Of a stretch of 64,000 nucleotides of DNA, positions 1 to 13,727 are shown in pieces. Position 1 is the first letter of the stretch. Each line of letters begins with the position of its first letter. Made by a program: the position numbers and the translations under genes. The stretch covers positions 31,101,482 through 31,165,481 of the forward strand of contig OY292274.1 in the NCBI GenBank assembly GCA_958496175.1, given 5' to 3'. The notes below the pieces were generated by a model, which did no database searches, was not told where the DNA came from, and saw only the letters and a list, made by a program, of their open reading frames with translations. The DNA comes from Sisyra terminalis. Its lineage: Eukaryota; Arthropoda; Insecta; Neuroptera; Sisyridae.

Positions 1-3000
1 ATTATCAGATTACCTAACACTTAATCTTGTACGTTACGAAACTTAGTACATCCATAATATTGGAAACTGACCACTTTGGTACGACGTCTGGTGGTCAAAA
101 AATGCACTAATTTTTCTGTGTTTTCTTATATAGAACTATATCAAGGAGCTAACTATAATTAAATCAAAAAACTAAGAATTGCAATACAAGGTTTTAAATT
201 GATTTTTTGAATAAAAAAAAGAATATAATGCGCTATGAATGGTTTTTAGGTCGGTTAAAATTCTTATACTGATATATCGTATATTGTATATATCGTATAT
301 TGATAGACGTTAAGCTTGATGTACATTTTGTTATATTTTATACGTCAATTTTACACTTCCAAAATATATTAACTAACTTGTTATTAATTAAACCAAACTA
401 TATATTTTTCTTTTTCCAAACCTCCCGAGATCCGGTTGAATTGCTGTAGTATGAGCGAGTAGTCTGAACCGCCACTATAAGATAAATCTAGCGCCATCTC
501 TTGACCTTATTCGTACTATTTCTCATTTCGCATAGAATTAACTAGGCCATCTACTTTCTACATTAATCATTTAATTTTCCTCTAATAAAATCCCTTAACA
601 AAATTAATTATTTTTTTCTTTGATCTTAATTTCTTATATTGGTTATTAACACTATTCATATTCCTGAAATTTCGTTCGCAAAATATAATTTTACTTTGTA
701 AACTTTTAGTCACTATTTTATAATTTATTGTTTCATGTTTGATGTTTTGATTGAATTTCCGGTTATATATCAGTATACTAGTTATACTTTAATATGCTAG
801 TTTGATAATTTTACTCAATTGGAGAGAAATTATACTTTTGAATTAATAACGAGTGTATATTGTAAAGTATAGACTTCTAACATTAGCCTACGAAAGTTTA
901 GTGTAACAAAAATTGAACATGAACTGAAGTCGATTGTAAAATTGCTTTTGATTGAATAGTTAATAATATTTGCAAGCTATCCAACAATTCTATATCACAT
1001 ATTTAATCGATATACTATTTCTGTGTACAAATTATATCATAAAGAATTCCAAGTTTGCGTAGTAATTTACATTTGTCGTTATTTTCTTAGATTACATTTT
1101 TATGTCTTAGAAACTTATTTTTAATGAAAACAAAACGTTTTCCATGTCATGAATAAATATTTTTGATTCCGATGTTGGTTTTAACAGAAACGCATGAAAT
1201 TACTTTAGGCAAACACTAATGAGGTTATCGGACCTATCAGTTATAAATTTCGATTAACATTAATGATATGCAAAATAGTGCGTGTACTTAAATATTCGGG
1301 AGTACCTACGAATAATATTTTTCTATAGGTAGTTATCTAGAATTTTCTACTTGTTTAGTGTTATACCATCTATACTCAGCTAAAGCTCAATGTTCCCATT
1401 TTAAAATGTTCTAATGTAGGTACTATTTGTTCAACTTATGACTTTTTAGATTCTTTAACTATAAATACATAAATACATATTTTAATTATAGTCCACCTAA
1501 AAAATGGAAGTTCTTTTTGGTCTATCTATTGAATTTTTACAAATCAATTTGAAAACTGTCATATCTTATGAATGGAAAATTAAACCATTTGAAATAATCA
1601 AAAAAAAAAAAAAAGAAATCACTGGTTTTATTAGATACGCAGATAAAAGTCACTGGTTGTGCCTGAACCCACATAAAAGTAATGATAGCTTCTATACAGA
1701 ATGTACTCGTGTATGTACATGAGTTGAGTAAATGGTTCATTTGATCAGAATATTATGAGGGGGCGAAATGGTGGTGGAATGAATGTAATGCTCACAAAGC
1801 TAATCAAAGGAAAGCAGATAATAACAGGACGTGAAACGCGGGATAATGGACACAGTGATAATAAAAGGTTACCATCCCAGTCACTGGCTTACATATGTGT
1901 ATGTCATAGGTTTCTACAACTTCATGAGAATGTCTTCTGTATTTTATTCAATTCGAAATAACTTTTAATTAAATATCTATTTCTGTCATTTCCGTCTAAC
2001 TTTTCAAGATTCAATTTTTTATTTGTAATTAATAAATTCAATATTAACAAGTTTATATATATATTGATCGAAGACGTTTGATGAAAATTTTATTAGAAGA
2101 TAATCATTATCCTCATTTTGTTGTCGTTTTTAATCAAGTTATTAATAGTTTTTCGTTTTTGTTAACATTTATCTTCAATTTATTTTTAGTACAAAGAAAT
2201 AAAGACGACGAGCAAGGGAAAAAACAAACTACTATAGCTCAAATTTTGATAAATTTGATTAAAAACCGAAAATTTAATTAAAAAAAAAAAATATACTTGA
2301 AAGACTTTTAATATTTTGTCCGGTAAATTTGATATCATGCACGTGAAACATTTCCAAGTTGTAATTAGTCATAGGGTAGTAGATAATTTGCAAACAAGTA
2401 CGCTTAGAAGTTAATTACCGGTGTGAAACTTTAACAAATCCTGATACAAACTCAAAACTTCAAATTTATAATAATTTTAAATCTACGAAGAAATATAAAA
2501 AAAGAAATTGGTTTAAACAGTGTAGACGCTGTTAATTGCACGATATAAACGTTTGATGAACGCGTTTGTAAGTAAAACCTTCATAATCAGTATCGAGGAA
2601 AACGTAGACAAGTTTGACAACAACAAAGTTAGTTCAAAAGCAGCACGAATATATATATTTCAAAGAGTTGATTGAACGAACTTTATACTACTTTCAATCA
2701 GTTACAACGATAGTTTATCGGGTGATTGCCATCCACTAATGCACGGTGTAAATCTCTTTATTAGTTTAATCTTTACATCTTCTTTAATATAGGCTTCTGT
2801 TTTGATTCTCTTTACAATAATTTCAGTGTTAGCACACCTTCTAATACGATTGTCTCTTGCAATATTCTTCAAATTGGGCTATAATTCATTCTTATTTATA
2901 GCAAATTTGATTTCTTTCTTCCTTTTTTCTTGGAAGATTCCAGTTTTTCTAAGACACCATTCGACATAACCCACCATTCTTTCAGAATGTAATCCTTTCT

Positions 3001-3623
3001 ATGGACTTTTTAAATCCTTTATATTTTATTAGAGGTGATAATTAACACATTTCCAGTTATCCAATCGAGCTAAAATTTTGCACATGGATTTATGCCATCT
3101 TATATTTTCTTCTATTAAAATTTCAGCTCGATTAAAGTTGAAGTTAATTTAACTAACAGTTACCCGTAGATCAGGCACGTCAGCGTGGATCAAAACCGTC
3201 ATGACTCAATTTATTCACGAGTTAGTTTAAAAACAAAGTTGAAAATTCAACGCTACCAAATATTGACTTCCCTATAAGGGGCATGAGCTGATTTTATTGT
3301 ATTTTCTGTGGATTTTGATCGAACTTTCGCAAATAAACTGAACCATAATTGTTCTGAATACCTAAATAACTTTTATGAAATTAATTTACTTAGTAGTGAG
3401 ACGCTACAAATGTTATGTTCAGTCTTCTAGAAAAACACAAATGTTTTGAAAATAGAAAAATACGTTAATAAATAAAATATGATCGTGAGTTAAATATGAA
3501 GAATTTCGAACAAAAACTTTGTTTTTGTGGGTTACTTTTTATTTTTTACTACCAATTTCTGCTAATGGTTTCCTCGTTGCCCAATTTATACTCTTTTTGT
3601 CACTAAATTTTTATTTATTAGAG

Positions 3624-3868
3624 CAGTGGTTTTTAACCTTGTTGGAGGTACTGACCTCCACCAGTTTCATACGCGCATTCATCGAACCCTTCTTAATTGG
3701 AAAAATAAAATATGATTTTTTTTTAATTTAAAACATTAGTATATATTTATACTAATATATTTATACATAAGGCATATGAGTCGGGGGTGTGTCTTGACCT
3801 TCGCCGAACCTGCGAGGCTGACTCACCCAACCCTTGAGATTCGATCGAACCCACGTTAAGAACCACTA
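3624..3868. mobile_element. Non-autonomous hAT element (MITE) with 8-bp target duplication
   Basis: The ends are related terminal inverted repeats: CAGTGGTTTTTAACCTT at 3624, and TAGTGGTTCTTAACGTGGG when the right end is read on the minus strand. The flanking octamers tattagag (3616-3623) and tattaaaa (3869-3876) agree at six of eight positions, as expected for an aged 8-bp hAT target duplication. The termini are of the CAGTGGTTCTTAACC type seen at hAT ends. The 245-bp interior is too short for a transposase and has no useful ORF. Confidence 0.75.
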
Positions 3869-6800
3869 TATTAAAATATTAATATTTTAAGTTTTGATTT
3901 TCAAAAGCTGAAAAAAGGAAGCATTATTTAAAAATTTCGGAATTTCTTCCGTTAAATTACAACACTCTGAACTTGGGTCTTATTGCAGTGGTGAACAATC
4001 AAAATAAATATGAGTTTTATATATTATTGAATTAGAAGGAATTAAAAAGAAACGGAGAAATGATTTTAAAAATCGTATTTCGAAAAAAAATATTAATATC
4101 TTGACAATTTTTTATTAATAATCAAAAGAAATGTTATTCGTAGACAACTAAAAACCTCTAAATAAAAATGTAACTTCAATATTGAATTTTTCTTCGAAAA
4201 CATTGTAACATAGATACAAAGTCTACCTATCCAATATCCGCCTATCCTTTTAGCCATAAAACATCAAAAAAGTTTTCAAATGTTATTTACTTATTTGTTT
4301 TACGTACATTTATTTTTCCTTTTATTTTTCTTTGTGAGATTCCAGAACTAAATACAAACATAACATCCTGTTTATTACAATATCCGTTTCTAGAAAGAAG
4401 AAAAAGGATGTATATAAATAAAATCGGAACAATTGTCTTGTTGTTTCAATCTAGACGTGAAACGAAAGTTTCTAAATAGAATTCTTTGATCTTAAACAAT
4501 ATCGTTTCAATTATTCCTGTTTGAAATAGTTTTTCCTTATGCTTTAAAGAAAAAGGGAGACATGGTTTACCTTTAATTAAAAACCTCTAAGAATTTTGTT
4601 TACTTGTCGCATATAAACTTCTGAGAAAGGTTATTGAAACTTTTTGATTAGTATATTAAATTACACAATCTGTATCAATTATAATTTTATTGAATATTTT
4701 CTTTAAGGATTGTATATAATAGCATGATATTTTTACTTATTATCAGTTACATGAAAGTGATATAAAGAACGAAACAATTATGTCGTAACAAGAAGGCGGC
4801 ACACTTTGGTTGTAACTACACGTGGCTAAGAATCAGCCCCATCGTGCACTTCACTACACGTTATATGTATGTACGTTTAAATGTTTGAACCCTCTATTAT
4901 CGGGGGTAAGTCAACCATGTAAAGGATAATTAAAGTTTATTCACTCAGAGAATGTTCTTTGCACGCAGTTTTCATTTTAATAAAATGCAACTTCGAGTAT
5001 CGAATTTAAAAATCACGCACTTCTTCCTCTAACTTTGCATTTGTTACTGTTTAGTGTTTCCAAGTTACAATAAGACTAATAAATTCAAATGAAAAAAATG
5101 GAAAAATTGTTGCATATCATATTTCCTTAGAGCCAAACTATATTCTTTGTAATATTATATTTCATTTACCAGCACTTTTTTGAATTTAATATCAATTATA
5201 ACAAAATTTAAATTTCATCCTCCCTACTCTTCCTGGATTGTGAACTAAAATTGTGTTCAGTTAGTCTGTTTTGATCATCAATAGTTGAAAGCTGGTCGAA
5301 GCTCTTTGATCTGGCTTCCCTGCTTCCAAACTCATGATAAATTAATCAGAGTGGAGCTAATTTTGTATGGGCTCACTCAACATCGATGTTTACTGCACAA
5401 TAACAACTCTATCGACAAATCAAACCTAACTACTTGTGCATTGACTTTTAATTAAATATATGTACCTATATATTTTTTAAAACTCCCGCCATTGCCCATT
5501 TAATTGTTATTAATTTCATTAATTGGGCGGGACATGCAAAATCCATTTACAATTTATAAACGCTAGATTTAAACGCCATATTTTAATAGTGCCCAGTTAG
5601 TTGGTCGATAAAGCAATTAAACTAAGAAATGACCGCCCATTAATGTGTAGGTACACAACCCTACATAAACTTTAAATTGTAATTTATTTGGTATTTGACC
5701 ATTAGAATGTGCACTTCTAAACCAATGATCTGCAAATTAAAATGCCAAGTCTTTATTCTTCATGGGGGACTTCTAAAAAACCCAAGGGTAATATTTACAG
5801 TAGTACCCTAAAAACCTTATTTATATAATAATGAAACTTAATTCATCTACAAATCGTATTACATATACTCTTTTCCCCTTGAATAATTTCTAGCCTTAAT
5901 TGTATTAATAATAATCAATCTCAAATAAAACATTTTTTTTTCTGCAATAAACGATACACTATAGAATTAGATTTTCAATTATTTCTTTATAAAGACTTAT
6001 TAAGATAGGTTCAGTGTTAGCAAAATGTACGGGTCGAAAGAATATATAAAATTACAAAGGATCACCAATTTGTAAAAAAAAAAAAGGTCACCAGGTTCTT
6101 TGTTTAGGAAAAAAAAAATAAAAATTCTTCTTTGATAAAAATTTAACACGTAATTCATATATAGCATAAATTCATATATTCAATTTACGTTTATATTTTA
6201 TATCATTTTTCATAAGAAATTTTTTGAAAACAAAGAACAACCTAGTCAGTCGTCTATTTTTCAAATCATTCAAACTACCAAAAAACATGGAAATAGTGTT
6301 TTCCACCATTATAAAAAAAGGATTTCGCACCGTTATAAAGGCGCCCAATGTAAAAATAAGACGCGATTGTCCTGGCAAATCATAACTTAACACGGAATTG
6401 CAAGCTTTTAAGCTTGAATGGATACTTGAATGGATGACGGTATAAGTAGTATCCATAGTATAAACATTGATTCACCTAAAACGCAGTCAGTAAATATAGT
6501 GGCGTCTACCAAGGTTTTATACGAGGCTTTCACACGAAACCTGGTTCCCCTGCATAACTTTGATGGATTGAGATTTCACAGTAACAGTACTAGAACACTA
6601 CTTTCAGGATAAGTGTATGAGCTGAAATACCAAGGGGGTTAAGAGTATTAAGGAGTCAACAATTTAGTTAATAGTATAACTCGTAAACATCAAAATGTTC
6701 CCAGATTTAAACTAGTATTCCGACCTTTCGAACGACAACTACAAAGTGTCATAAGATCTTTTTTCTTTATTAGCGGCAATATTTTTGTTTCTATTTCAAA

Positions 6801-7179
6801 ATCAAACGAACAGATACAAATTAAAAAGTTAATCAATTTTTAAAATCGCTTAATGTTTCGTGCTATATTATATTTCAAATTTCAACTGTTGGTCAGGCCA
6901 CATGTTATCCCTAACAAATTTTGTCACCTCTTTTCATCCTTTTAGGGGATTAGTTTTCGAAAACATTTCTTATCGGTTGTCTACAGCATATAAAGAATAT
7001 ACCCTCCAAATTTCACGTCTCTACGACTAGTGATTTAGGCTGGGGCTTGATCCATCAGGACAATAGTCAATCAGGACTTAATATTTAAGTAAATAGATTG
7101 TTTGATGGGAATACAACTATTCTAAATTAGCTATTTCTATGAAAATGATAATTAGTAATTGTATTTATAATTAGCAGTA

Positions 7180-7386
7180 CAGGGACCACCGAATGTGATC
7201 GCCTACGTTACCGACTGCAAAATATCTCGAGCCACCTTAAAATTCATAAAGTGGGTAACGAAAATCTTATTTTTAATTCGAAAATTGGTATTTGACTTTT
7301 TATCAATTTTCTTAAATAATGGTGAAAATAGAGAGCGGCGAATTTCCGGTTGACCCCGGGCGGCGATATCACACGCTACGCCACTG
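7180..7386. repeat. Probable decayed hAT-type non-autonomous element
   Basis: The right end, read on the minus strand, begins CAGTGGCGTAGCGTGTGATA, a hAT-like terminus. The left end begins CAGGGACCACCG and shares a TGTGAT..CGCC block at a similar distance from the end. No matching 8-bp target duplication is visible, so the exact boundaries are uncertain. The CCCGGGCGGCG patch near the right end is a local G+C island in A+T-rich sequence. Confidence 0.4.
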
Positions 7387-8469
7387 GTCTGAGGTACACA
7401 AAGTTCCTAATAAACGAGCTATTTAATGAAATTGTAATACTACAAACAATGTCATAAAGCCCAAAAAATTGTTTGGTTTTTATAAAAAAAAAAAGAAACT
7501 GTCATGTTATATAAATACTATGATTATTATAAACCATATTTTGAAAAATATCTACATTCAAAAGAAACTTTGAATCTAGTTAGCAAAAAGCTTGTATTTA
7601 TAAGCTTCTATGAATGTAGTATATCTAGGCGTAAAAAACGCTTCATTAAATAATTAATTCATTACTTTTGAGCAATTCGCCTACGTTAAGAACGCAAGTA
7701 GCGTAGGTCCATCAGTTGTCTAGACCCGCGTAGCTACCACCGGAGGCCTTCATCACCCTTTCTACAACCCTCTCTATAAAACTCTCATTCACTTCTAGCT
7801 CATTACTGACAGGAAGTGGTGTAGAGATAATTGCAGACCCGGCGCGGAAGTGAACGAAACTTTATGTACTGTATACACAGTGGTCATAAAGTCACAACGA
7901 ATGTGTTCTGGGATTAATTTTATGTATGGCTATTTCACGCCTGCCAATAGCCTCATTTTATCCTGTACACATACAATGCACATTTTATTGTAAAAAAATA
8001 CATAGGAAATACAGGGAGGCAGAATGTAAATATGTTTAAAACAGAGGCAGATGTTTGTAATAAAATGTTTTATATAATTTTTTCCCTAGTTCGGGTCTGG
8101 CCTTGTTGTATGTATTCCTTTATTCGCATTGTTCCCTCTCATCGGTGATTCGTTAAAGTTTATTTCGCTGATACCTTATCGTAGCCAGTAAATTACATTT
8201 TCAAACTTGCGGTACTAAATATTCTTAATTGTTTTCTTCCTAATTTCTTCGAGTTACAAGAAGTTTGAAACGATTCCGAACGCCTTTGGGCAAAACCAAA
8301 TAAAACTAAATTTCTGATAAAAGAAATATCTTCCATTTAAAACCTCACACCCTTTTACCCAGAAAACATGCTTTAAATACTTTCCAGTTTCATATCTCAT
8401 TCTTTTTATTAATAAAATTCAACTTATTTCTACTGTAGATAAGAGATATTTTTTTCAATTTAGCTCATT

Positions 8470-8502
8470 TGACTAATTTTTCTTTCTCTTTTCCAGGTAA
8501 GT
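8470..8502 (+). other. Recursive (zero-length exon) splice site, ratchet point
   Basis: A branch-point-like tgactaat (8470-8477) is followed by a pyrimidine-rich run and TTTTCCAG ending at 8496. This abuts GTAAGT at 8497-8502, so a strong 3' splice site is fused directly to a perfect 5' splice site. This is the consensus of the ratchet points that split very long insect introns into serial excision steps. It lies 23.3 kb upstream of, and on the same strand as, the first teneurin exon in the window. No other site this good was found by eye in the 31.8 kb. Confidence 0.7.
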
Positions 8503-10939
8503 TGCGATGGTTTTGCGGGATTCTCTGTAACTTCTTTACGTTTTAAGTTCAAATAAATGGTAAGCCTGATTTAATTATTAGAGACATTTTAATGAAGAGT
8601 TTATTTAAATTTTATACAGTCATACTAGTGAAAGTCCTTGATCTTTTACTAGGAAATGAAAAAAAAATCCCAAAGCATTCATTTATTTTTTTTTATATTA
8701 TCTTTATAGAAATGTTTAATGATATACTTATTTAGATTTAAAAATAAAAATGATATGATGTGAAAAGGAAGGAAGTCTGTAGCTTGAGTATTCATCAATT
8801 TCTCTCGGACTACGCATCGAATAAAAGTGTGCAAACATCACCACAATTTATTGTTAAAACAGTACCGTGTTAATTGATACTATAAACATTACGTGATTGC
8901 AGAAAAACAAACGGCGTAAAAAATTTTACAATCGTAATATTTATTCAAAAAAATTAATTGGATATTGAGTAATAAATAAATTCGTTCATGCTTAATAAAA
9001 TATAAACAAATGTGTTTCCCGATACTTTTAATTTGTCTTATCTTCTACGTAATTGGATCATCTATTATAAAATGAACATTTTAAATGAAAAATGTAATAA
9101 AATTGGATTAATGTTAATATTTTTGGTAAGCTTTTAACGATTATTTCTGGTACTATTTTACAATTTGTGTGGCTCGCTTGATTTTACATCTAGCATCTAT
9201 AAGCTTGCAATTTATCTAACTTTTTTAATCGTAATTTAAAATGTACATTAAAGAGCGAAGACATGGGATACTTTTACACAATTAATTGTAGTGATCATAA
9301 GCGGCCGTTATGAAAGTTATTAACTACTTCATACCAAGTACTAAATTGCTAGTGATTCAAGTTTAATTAACAGAAATGTCTTCGGCTTTTCTTGGGAGGC
9401 CTTCGAAAACCATCTCCATACAAATTAAGTCGCTGTTACGTGAAGGCGTCGATATAGTCTTATGATTTTCGTCGTTGTTGCTTTAACAGCCAGCCAAAAC
9501 CACCCTTATTAGATACCAACTCCATACCTCATCTAATAATTTTCTGAACGCCATCATTAGGGAACCCTTTCAACCCCTGGTTATATTGTATTTCGTTATT
9601 AGTGTTGAGCCTGAATATACAAAGATAACTTTATACCTAAATATGTGTATACATATAAATATATTCTACGCTTCCATCAATACTTTGTTATTGTTTATAA
9701 TGTTCATTCAAAGTTTTTCATTTCAAATATTTTATTTTTAAGAAGTTTAAAAAAATATACCACAACACCAATCAAAATACTTTTAATTGTTACTGAGTAA
9801 TATATACAAAAACATGTTTAATTTTTTCTATCATTTTGAATTTCACTAATCAATTAAATTCATTTATCTGTTGAAATTTAAATTAAATCCACACCATTAA
9901 AATGATTATAAAATATTGTAACATTTGACAAGTAAACACCTCAATAAAATACCTATTGAAATAAACTATTGTTTTATAAATTATAATAGTTTTCCAAGTG
10001 AAATATTATATGCCCATTATTAATAGGTGTGCATATAGCCGTGTGTAAAATATGTTCATAACAAGTAAAGCATAAATTGAATTCTTGTCATCGAACACGA
10101 AATATTATAAAGTTTTAATAATGTGTTTATGAATGATAAAACGAAATTGTAGCTTATATCCCACGCATAGATTATAATTTCATCAAAATGAACAAACGCG
10201 GATGCTGTGTGATGATAATTTTCAGTTGTATCCTACATTTGCCTGGCCGTCCCGACTGAAACATAAACTAACCCATATATTTAAGCTAAATCCGATAATA
10301 AACACTTCCTGCGTTATTTGATAATATTATGTTTGTAAATTTTCCATTTATTCCTTAACCTATTGTAACAATTTATTTTATCGGTTGAAATTGGATAATA
10401 ATTAGTTCTAATTGCATTTGCAATAAATTTTTGTTATGGAAGTAACATTTTCTAAATATATTAATTACAAATAAATATTTTTTTAAGCTTATTATTTTTT
10501 ATTTAATTTTTTTATTATTGTAAAATAAAAATTCAGTCTTATATCTTCCATTCAAACGCGTTTTTGTTTTATATATTAAATACGGCGTTTATTTTTTTTT
10601 CATGAAAATCACTATACAATTTTAAACTACAGAGGTTTATAAAATCAATTTTCCGTTCAATTGAGAGTAAAATATAAAAACTATTTCATCTAATTATTTG
10701 AAGCACTCCATTTTATTATCTGTAATTATTATTTATTTTTTGTAATAGTTAATGAAGCTTGTAAAAATTGGAAAAAAAATATTTTAACACGAGAATAAAA
10801 TTTAGCGCAATATACTGAAAGGAATGCGTTGTGCTTATTCAATAAAATGCATCCATCAGACCCACTTCTAATCAATACATTTTTAAAATACTAAAGCACA
10901 AATTATTTATAAAGATTCTACATATTTTTTTATTGGCAA
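8503..10939. other. Non-coding intronic stretch
   Basis: A+T-rich sequence with short homopolymer runs. I see no conserved ORF, no tRNA-like gene and no clear repeat boundary. Confidence 0.5.
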
Positions 10940-11470
10940 TCATTTACTCCTTGCAACTATGAACCAATTTGCTGACGGTGAGAATGGCTTGATGAAGGAC
11001 CTCCTAGCGGAGTCCTTTCCTGCTTGGATCAGCGATTTATTCAGTAGAACTATTAGATTGGTGCGCATTCTCAATTTCTCATAAAGTGCCTCTCTTTTTG
11101 GCCCAATCCTGCTCCGAATGGTTCCTACTTTTAAGTCTTGTCGAAGGGTTTCATTTGTTACATACGCTGTTGGATATGACAATTGCTCATAGAATTTAAG
11201 ATTGAACTCTCTGAAACGTCGCGATAAAAGATAAAAGATTTACTGGCACAAGCCCAGAGTTTTAATCTGTAAAACTATATTGGAATTATAGCAGCCTTGT
11301 ATAAAAGGATTTTGTTTTATTTGAACAATTTTGACCCTCTACTGATGAGTCAATATAATCGTTTGATTTTTTTTATGGTTTGCGATCTTTTCTTTACAAT
11401 TTGGATTCTCCAGGTTTGCCTTTTGTCAAGATGAAGTCCTAAATAATTCTCTGACTCTGATCTTAGAATA
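10940..11470 (-). pseudogene. Relic of a Jockey-type non-LTR retrotransposon reverse transcriptase (3' end)
   Basis: Read on the minus strand, the region around 11465-11405 encodes YLGLHLDKRQTW, the late reverse-transcriptase motif usually seen as YLGLxLDxRLTW in Jockey-clade LINEs. After in-frame stops, pieces resembling LYWLISR and LWACASKS follow, as in the same part of the family. The 80-codon ORF at 11182-10940 contains YVTNETLRQDL, typical of the segment just before the end of these proteins. Stops and frame changes separate the pieces, so the copy is dead. It lies inside the presumed teneurin intron in the opposite orientation. Confidence 0.75.
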
Positions 11471-11603
11471 GCCTTTCCTTTTAAATAAATTGTTGGACTT
11501 TAAATAAATCTCCAACGACTGCTGATACTGAAACAAGAACCTTACAGAGGACAGTCATAATGGCTACAAATACGAATCCTAGAATTACAGTAGCTACAAC
11601 AAC

Positions 11604-11778
11604 ACCATCTCAACGTGATAGAAACCTGAACAACAAAGTGGAGAATGAAATTAAATGAAACAAAAACTGCTTTTGTTAACTTCATCACTTTTAACGGTAA
11701 AGTTAACAAAAGCAGTTTTTGTTTCATTTCATTTAATCCTCCATTTTGTCGTCCAGGTTTCTATCAAATTGAGATGGT
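11604..11778. repeat. Long inverted repeat forming a 77-bp hairpin
   Basis: Arms at 11604-11680 and 11702-11778 are reverse complements along about 77 bp with scattered mismatches, around a 21-nt loop. The innermost 28 bp, next to the loop, are perfect and end in gttaac on each side. Small overlapping ORFs here on both strands are by-products of the symmetry. No terminal motif of a known transposon was recognised. It could be a foldback MITE or a source of hairpin RNA. Confidence 0.8.
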
Positions 11779-13727
11779 ATTGTATTTTAGAATCAAAGCT
11801 TTTTATGATTATTTGGACGTTCGTGCTTACACTTTTGATCTAACGGTATCAATTTTGCCTCATTGAGTACATTAGCCAACTTAAGTCGTATCTTCATCTC
11901 CAAGGCATGTTTAAGTTGTAAATGCTCTCATACTTCTCAGGTGTTAATTGTTTCTAGCAAGAAAGTAGTTTTGTCTTTCAAGGTTCCGTAGTATTTTTCG
12001 GTTCCATTATAACCAATAGGACATTTGATTTTGCACAATAAGGTTTTGTAGGCAACCCTGCTGTGCATTTACCTTTTCTGGCGATCTGGAGCTTTTTTTT
12101 ATCGCTGGCGTAACTATTTTTGTTATTTGAATATTGACGTTAATAAAATTTTAATTGTCATGTATTTATATTTATTAAGTCCAACTGTAAATCTATTCTT
12201 TGTCATATGACAAAGAATTGTGAATATTCACAAATTTTTCGCTACTTGATAAACATAGCTGTTATCAAATATTAAAAACACTTTCGTTAAAATTGTTTCC
12301 TAAAAATACAACTTCTTTGTTTAAACATTGGGTTTAAAAGTCCCTGAAGTTACTTTATTATGTAAAAATCATTTAGTTTTAAATCAACATTTCCAATCTT
12401 TTTTTATAAAATAACTACCTATCTTCAAATTACCGAAGTAAACGTTAATTTCATATTCTTAAATAGTTTTTATTCTTTATATTTTACTTCAGTTTAGATA
12501 AACGTAGATACTCGGACAATAAAAAAAAATTATCACCAACTCTCCAAGGAAGTGTAATCCAGCTACAATATCTATCCATTAATGAATTGTTATAATCTAC
12601 ATTAAGCAAATAATGAAATTTATTTCTGATTTTCGTTTTATATTTACCCACTACAAATAGACATACATAATATTTACTTAGCACTTGATGTCTGTTGTAG
12701 TACTCCAGTAATAGAGATTACGAGTATTATTGCATAGTAATGTGAGTTGTGAAGAGCTTGGAAATGTATATAGCACTCTACCTGTGTTTATATATGTATG
12801 CAATTGACGAGGATTTGTCATTCTCAAAATAATAGAAATAAATAAAAAGCAGAAATATTTAATCGTTGTGAGTTTTAATTACAACACATGATTATGTGTA
12901 GGTAAGCTTAGGTACATTCCTGTTTTGCATTAAAAAATGTTGATATGTGAATCAAATCGTACCGTCACATTTCTAGTTAGTTATTACGCTTCTATTCATA
13001 AGAAAGTAAAATAAAGAAAACGCCAGACATAAACTCACATATATTCTACTTTTGCAATGTACGATTTTGCTTTAATTCCAGTCTACAGACTTGTGTGTAA
13101 TCATCATCGCTGACAAAAGCTCTAGTTACGTTCACAGTATTACTGAAGCATTGCTTTTCAGTATCAGACAAGAGTGCACTTCAAACCGCTAGAATTTTAA
13201 AATACTTTTGTGGCTTAGAACAATTTACACTACATATCTACCTACTCTGTGCGCAAAGTACAGCAGATAAAATATACATACTATGAAACTATGTACAAAA
13301 ATGTTCACTCATTTTTTTTGCAAACATTTCTTTCAAATAAATAATAAATCTAGTTTTGTTGTATTAAAGAAGTGATGACTAATCTTTTTATTTATCTTTT
13401 TATAACGTTCCAAACTGTGTCGATTTCTTTCATCAAAAGCTTGCTTTTAAAATGAAATTTTCGCGTTTCGCTCTTTTCTTCCTCGTCAATACAAGTTAAT
13501 TATTAATTTCTGGTTTTATCAAACATTCTACTAGAATTAGGCTTTTCAATTCCTTTCAAAGGGTCAATAAGCCTTATTTATCTCCCGATGTAGAATTTTT
13601 ACGACTTTCAATAAATCAACACAACATTCGAACCACATTTTCGATAAATTTGTTTCATTTATTCAATTCACTATACAATAAATAACACAAAAATGTTCGG
13701 AATCAATTCTTTCAAAAACTCAGTTTT
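11779..13727. other. Non-coding intronic stretch
   Basis: No supported gene. The part up to about 12070 is slightly richer in G+C and may extend the Jockey-type relic next to it, but no diagnostic motif is legible. The rest is plain A+T-rich sequence. Confidence 0.4.

Larger units (their letters stand above)
1..8469. other. Non-coding A+T-rich stretch, probable distal intron of the teneurin gene
   Basis: No open reading frame here looks like a conserved protein; the longest (94 codons, minus strand, 6172-6456) is no longer than expected by chance in DNA this A+T-rich. I assign it to a long teneurin intron only because the first teneurin exon in the window (31809) begins mid-codon after an acceptor and a recursive splice site lies at 8497. 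Two hAT-type repeats (3624 and 7180) are listed separately. A patch at about 7680-7900 is less A+T-rich than its surroundings, but I could not identify it. Confidence 0.5.

Noticed and set aside
6172..6612. Overlapping 94- and 60-codon frames on opposite strands.
   Set aside because: No recognisable motif, and lengths expected by chance in A+T-rich DNA.
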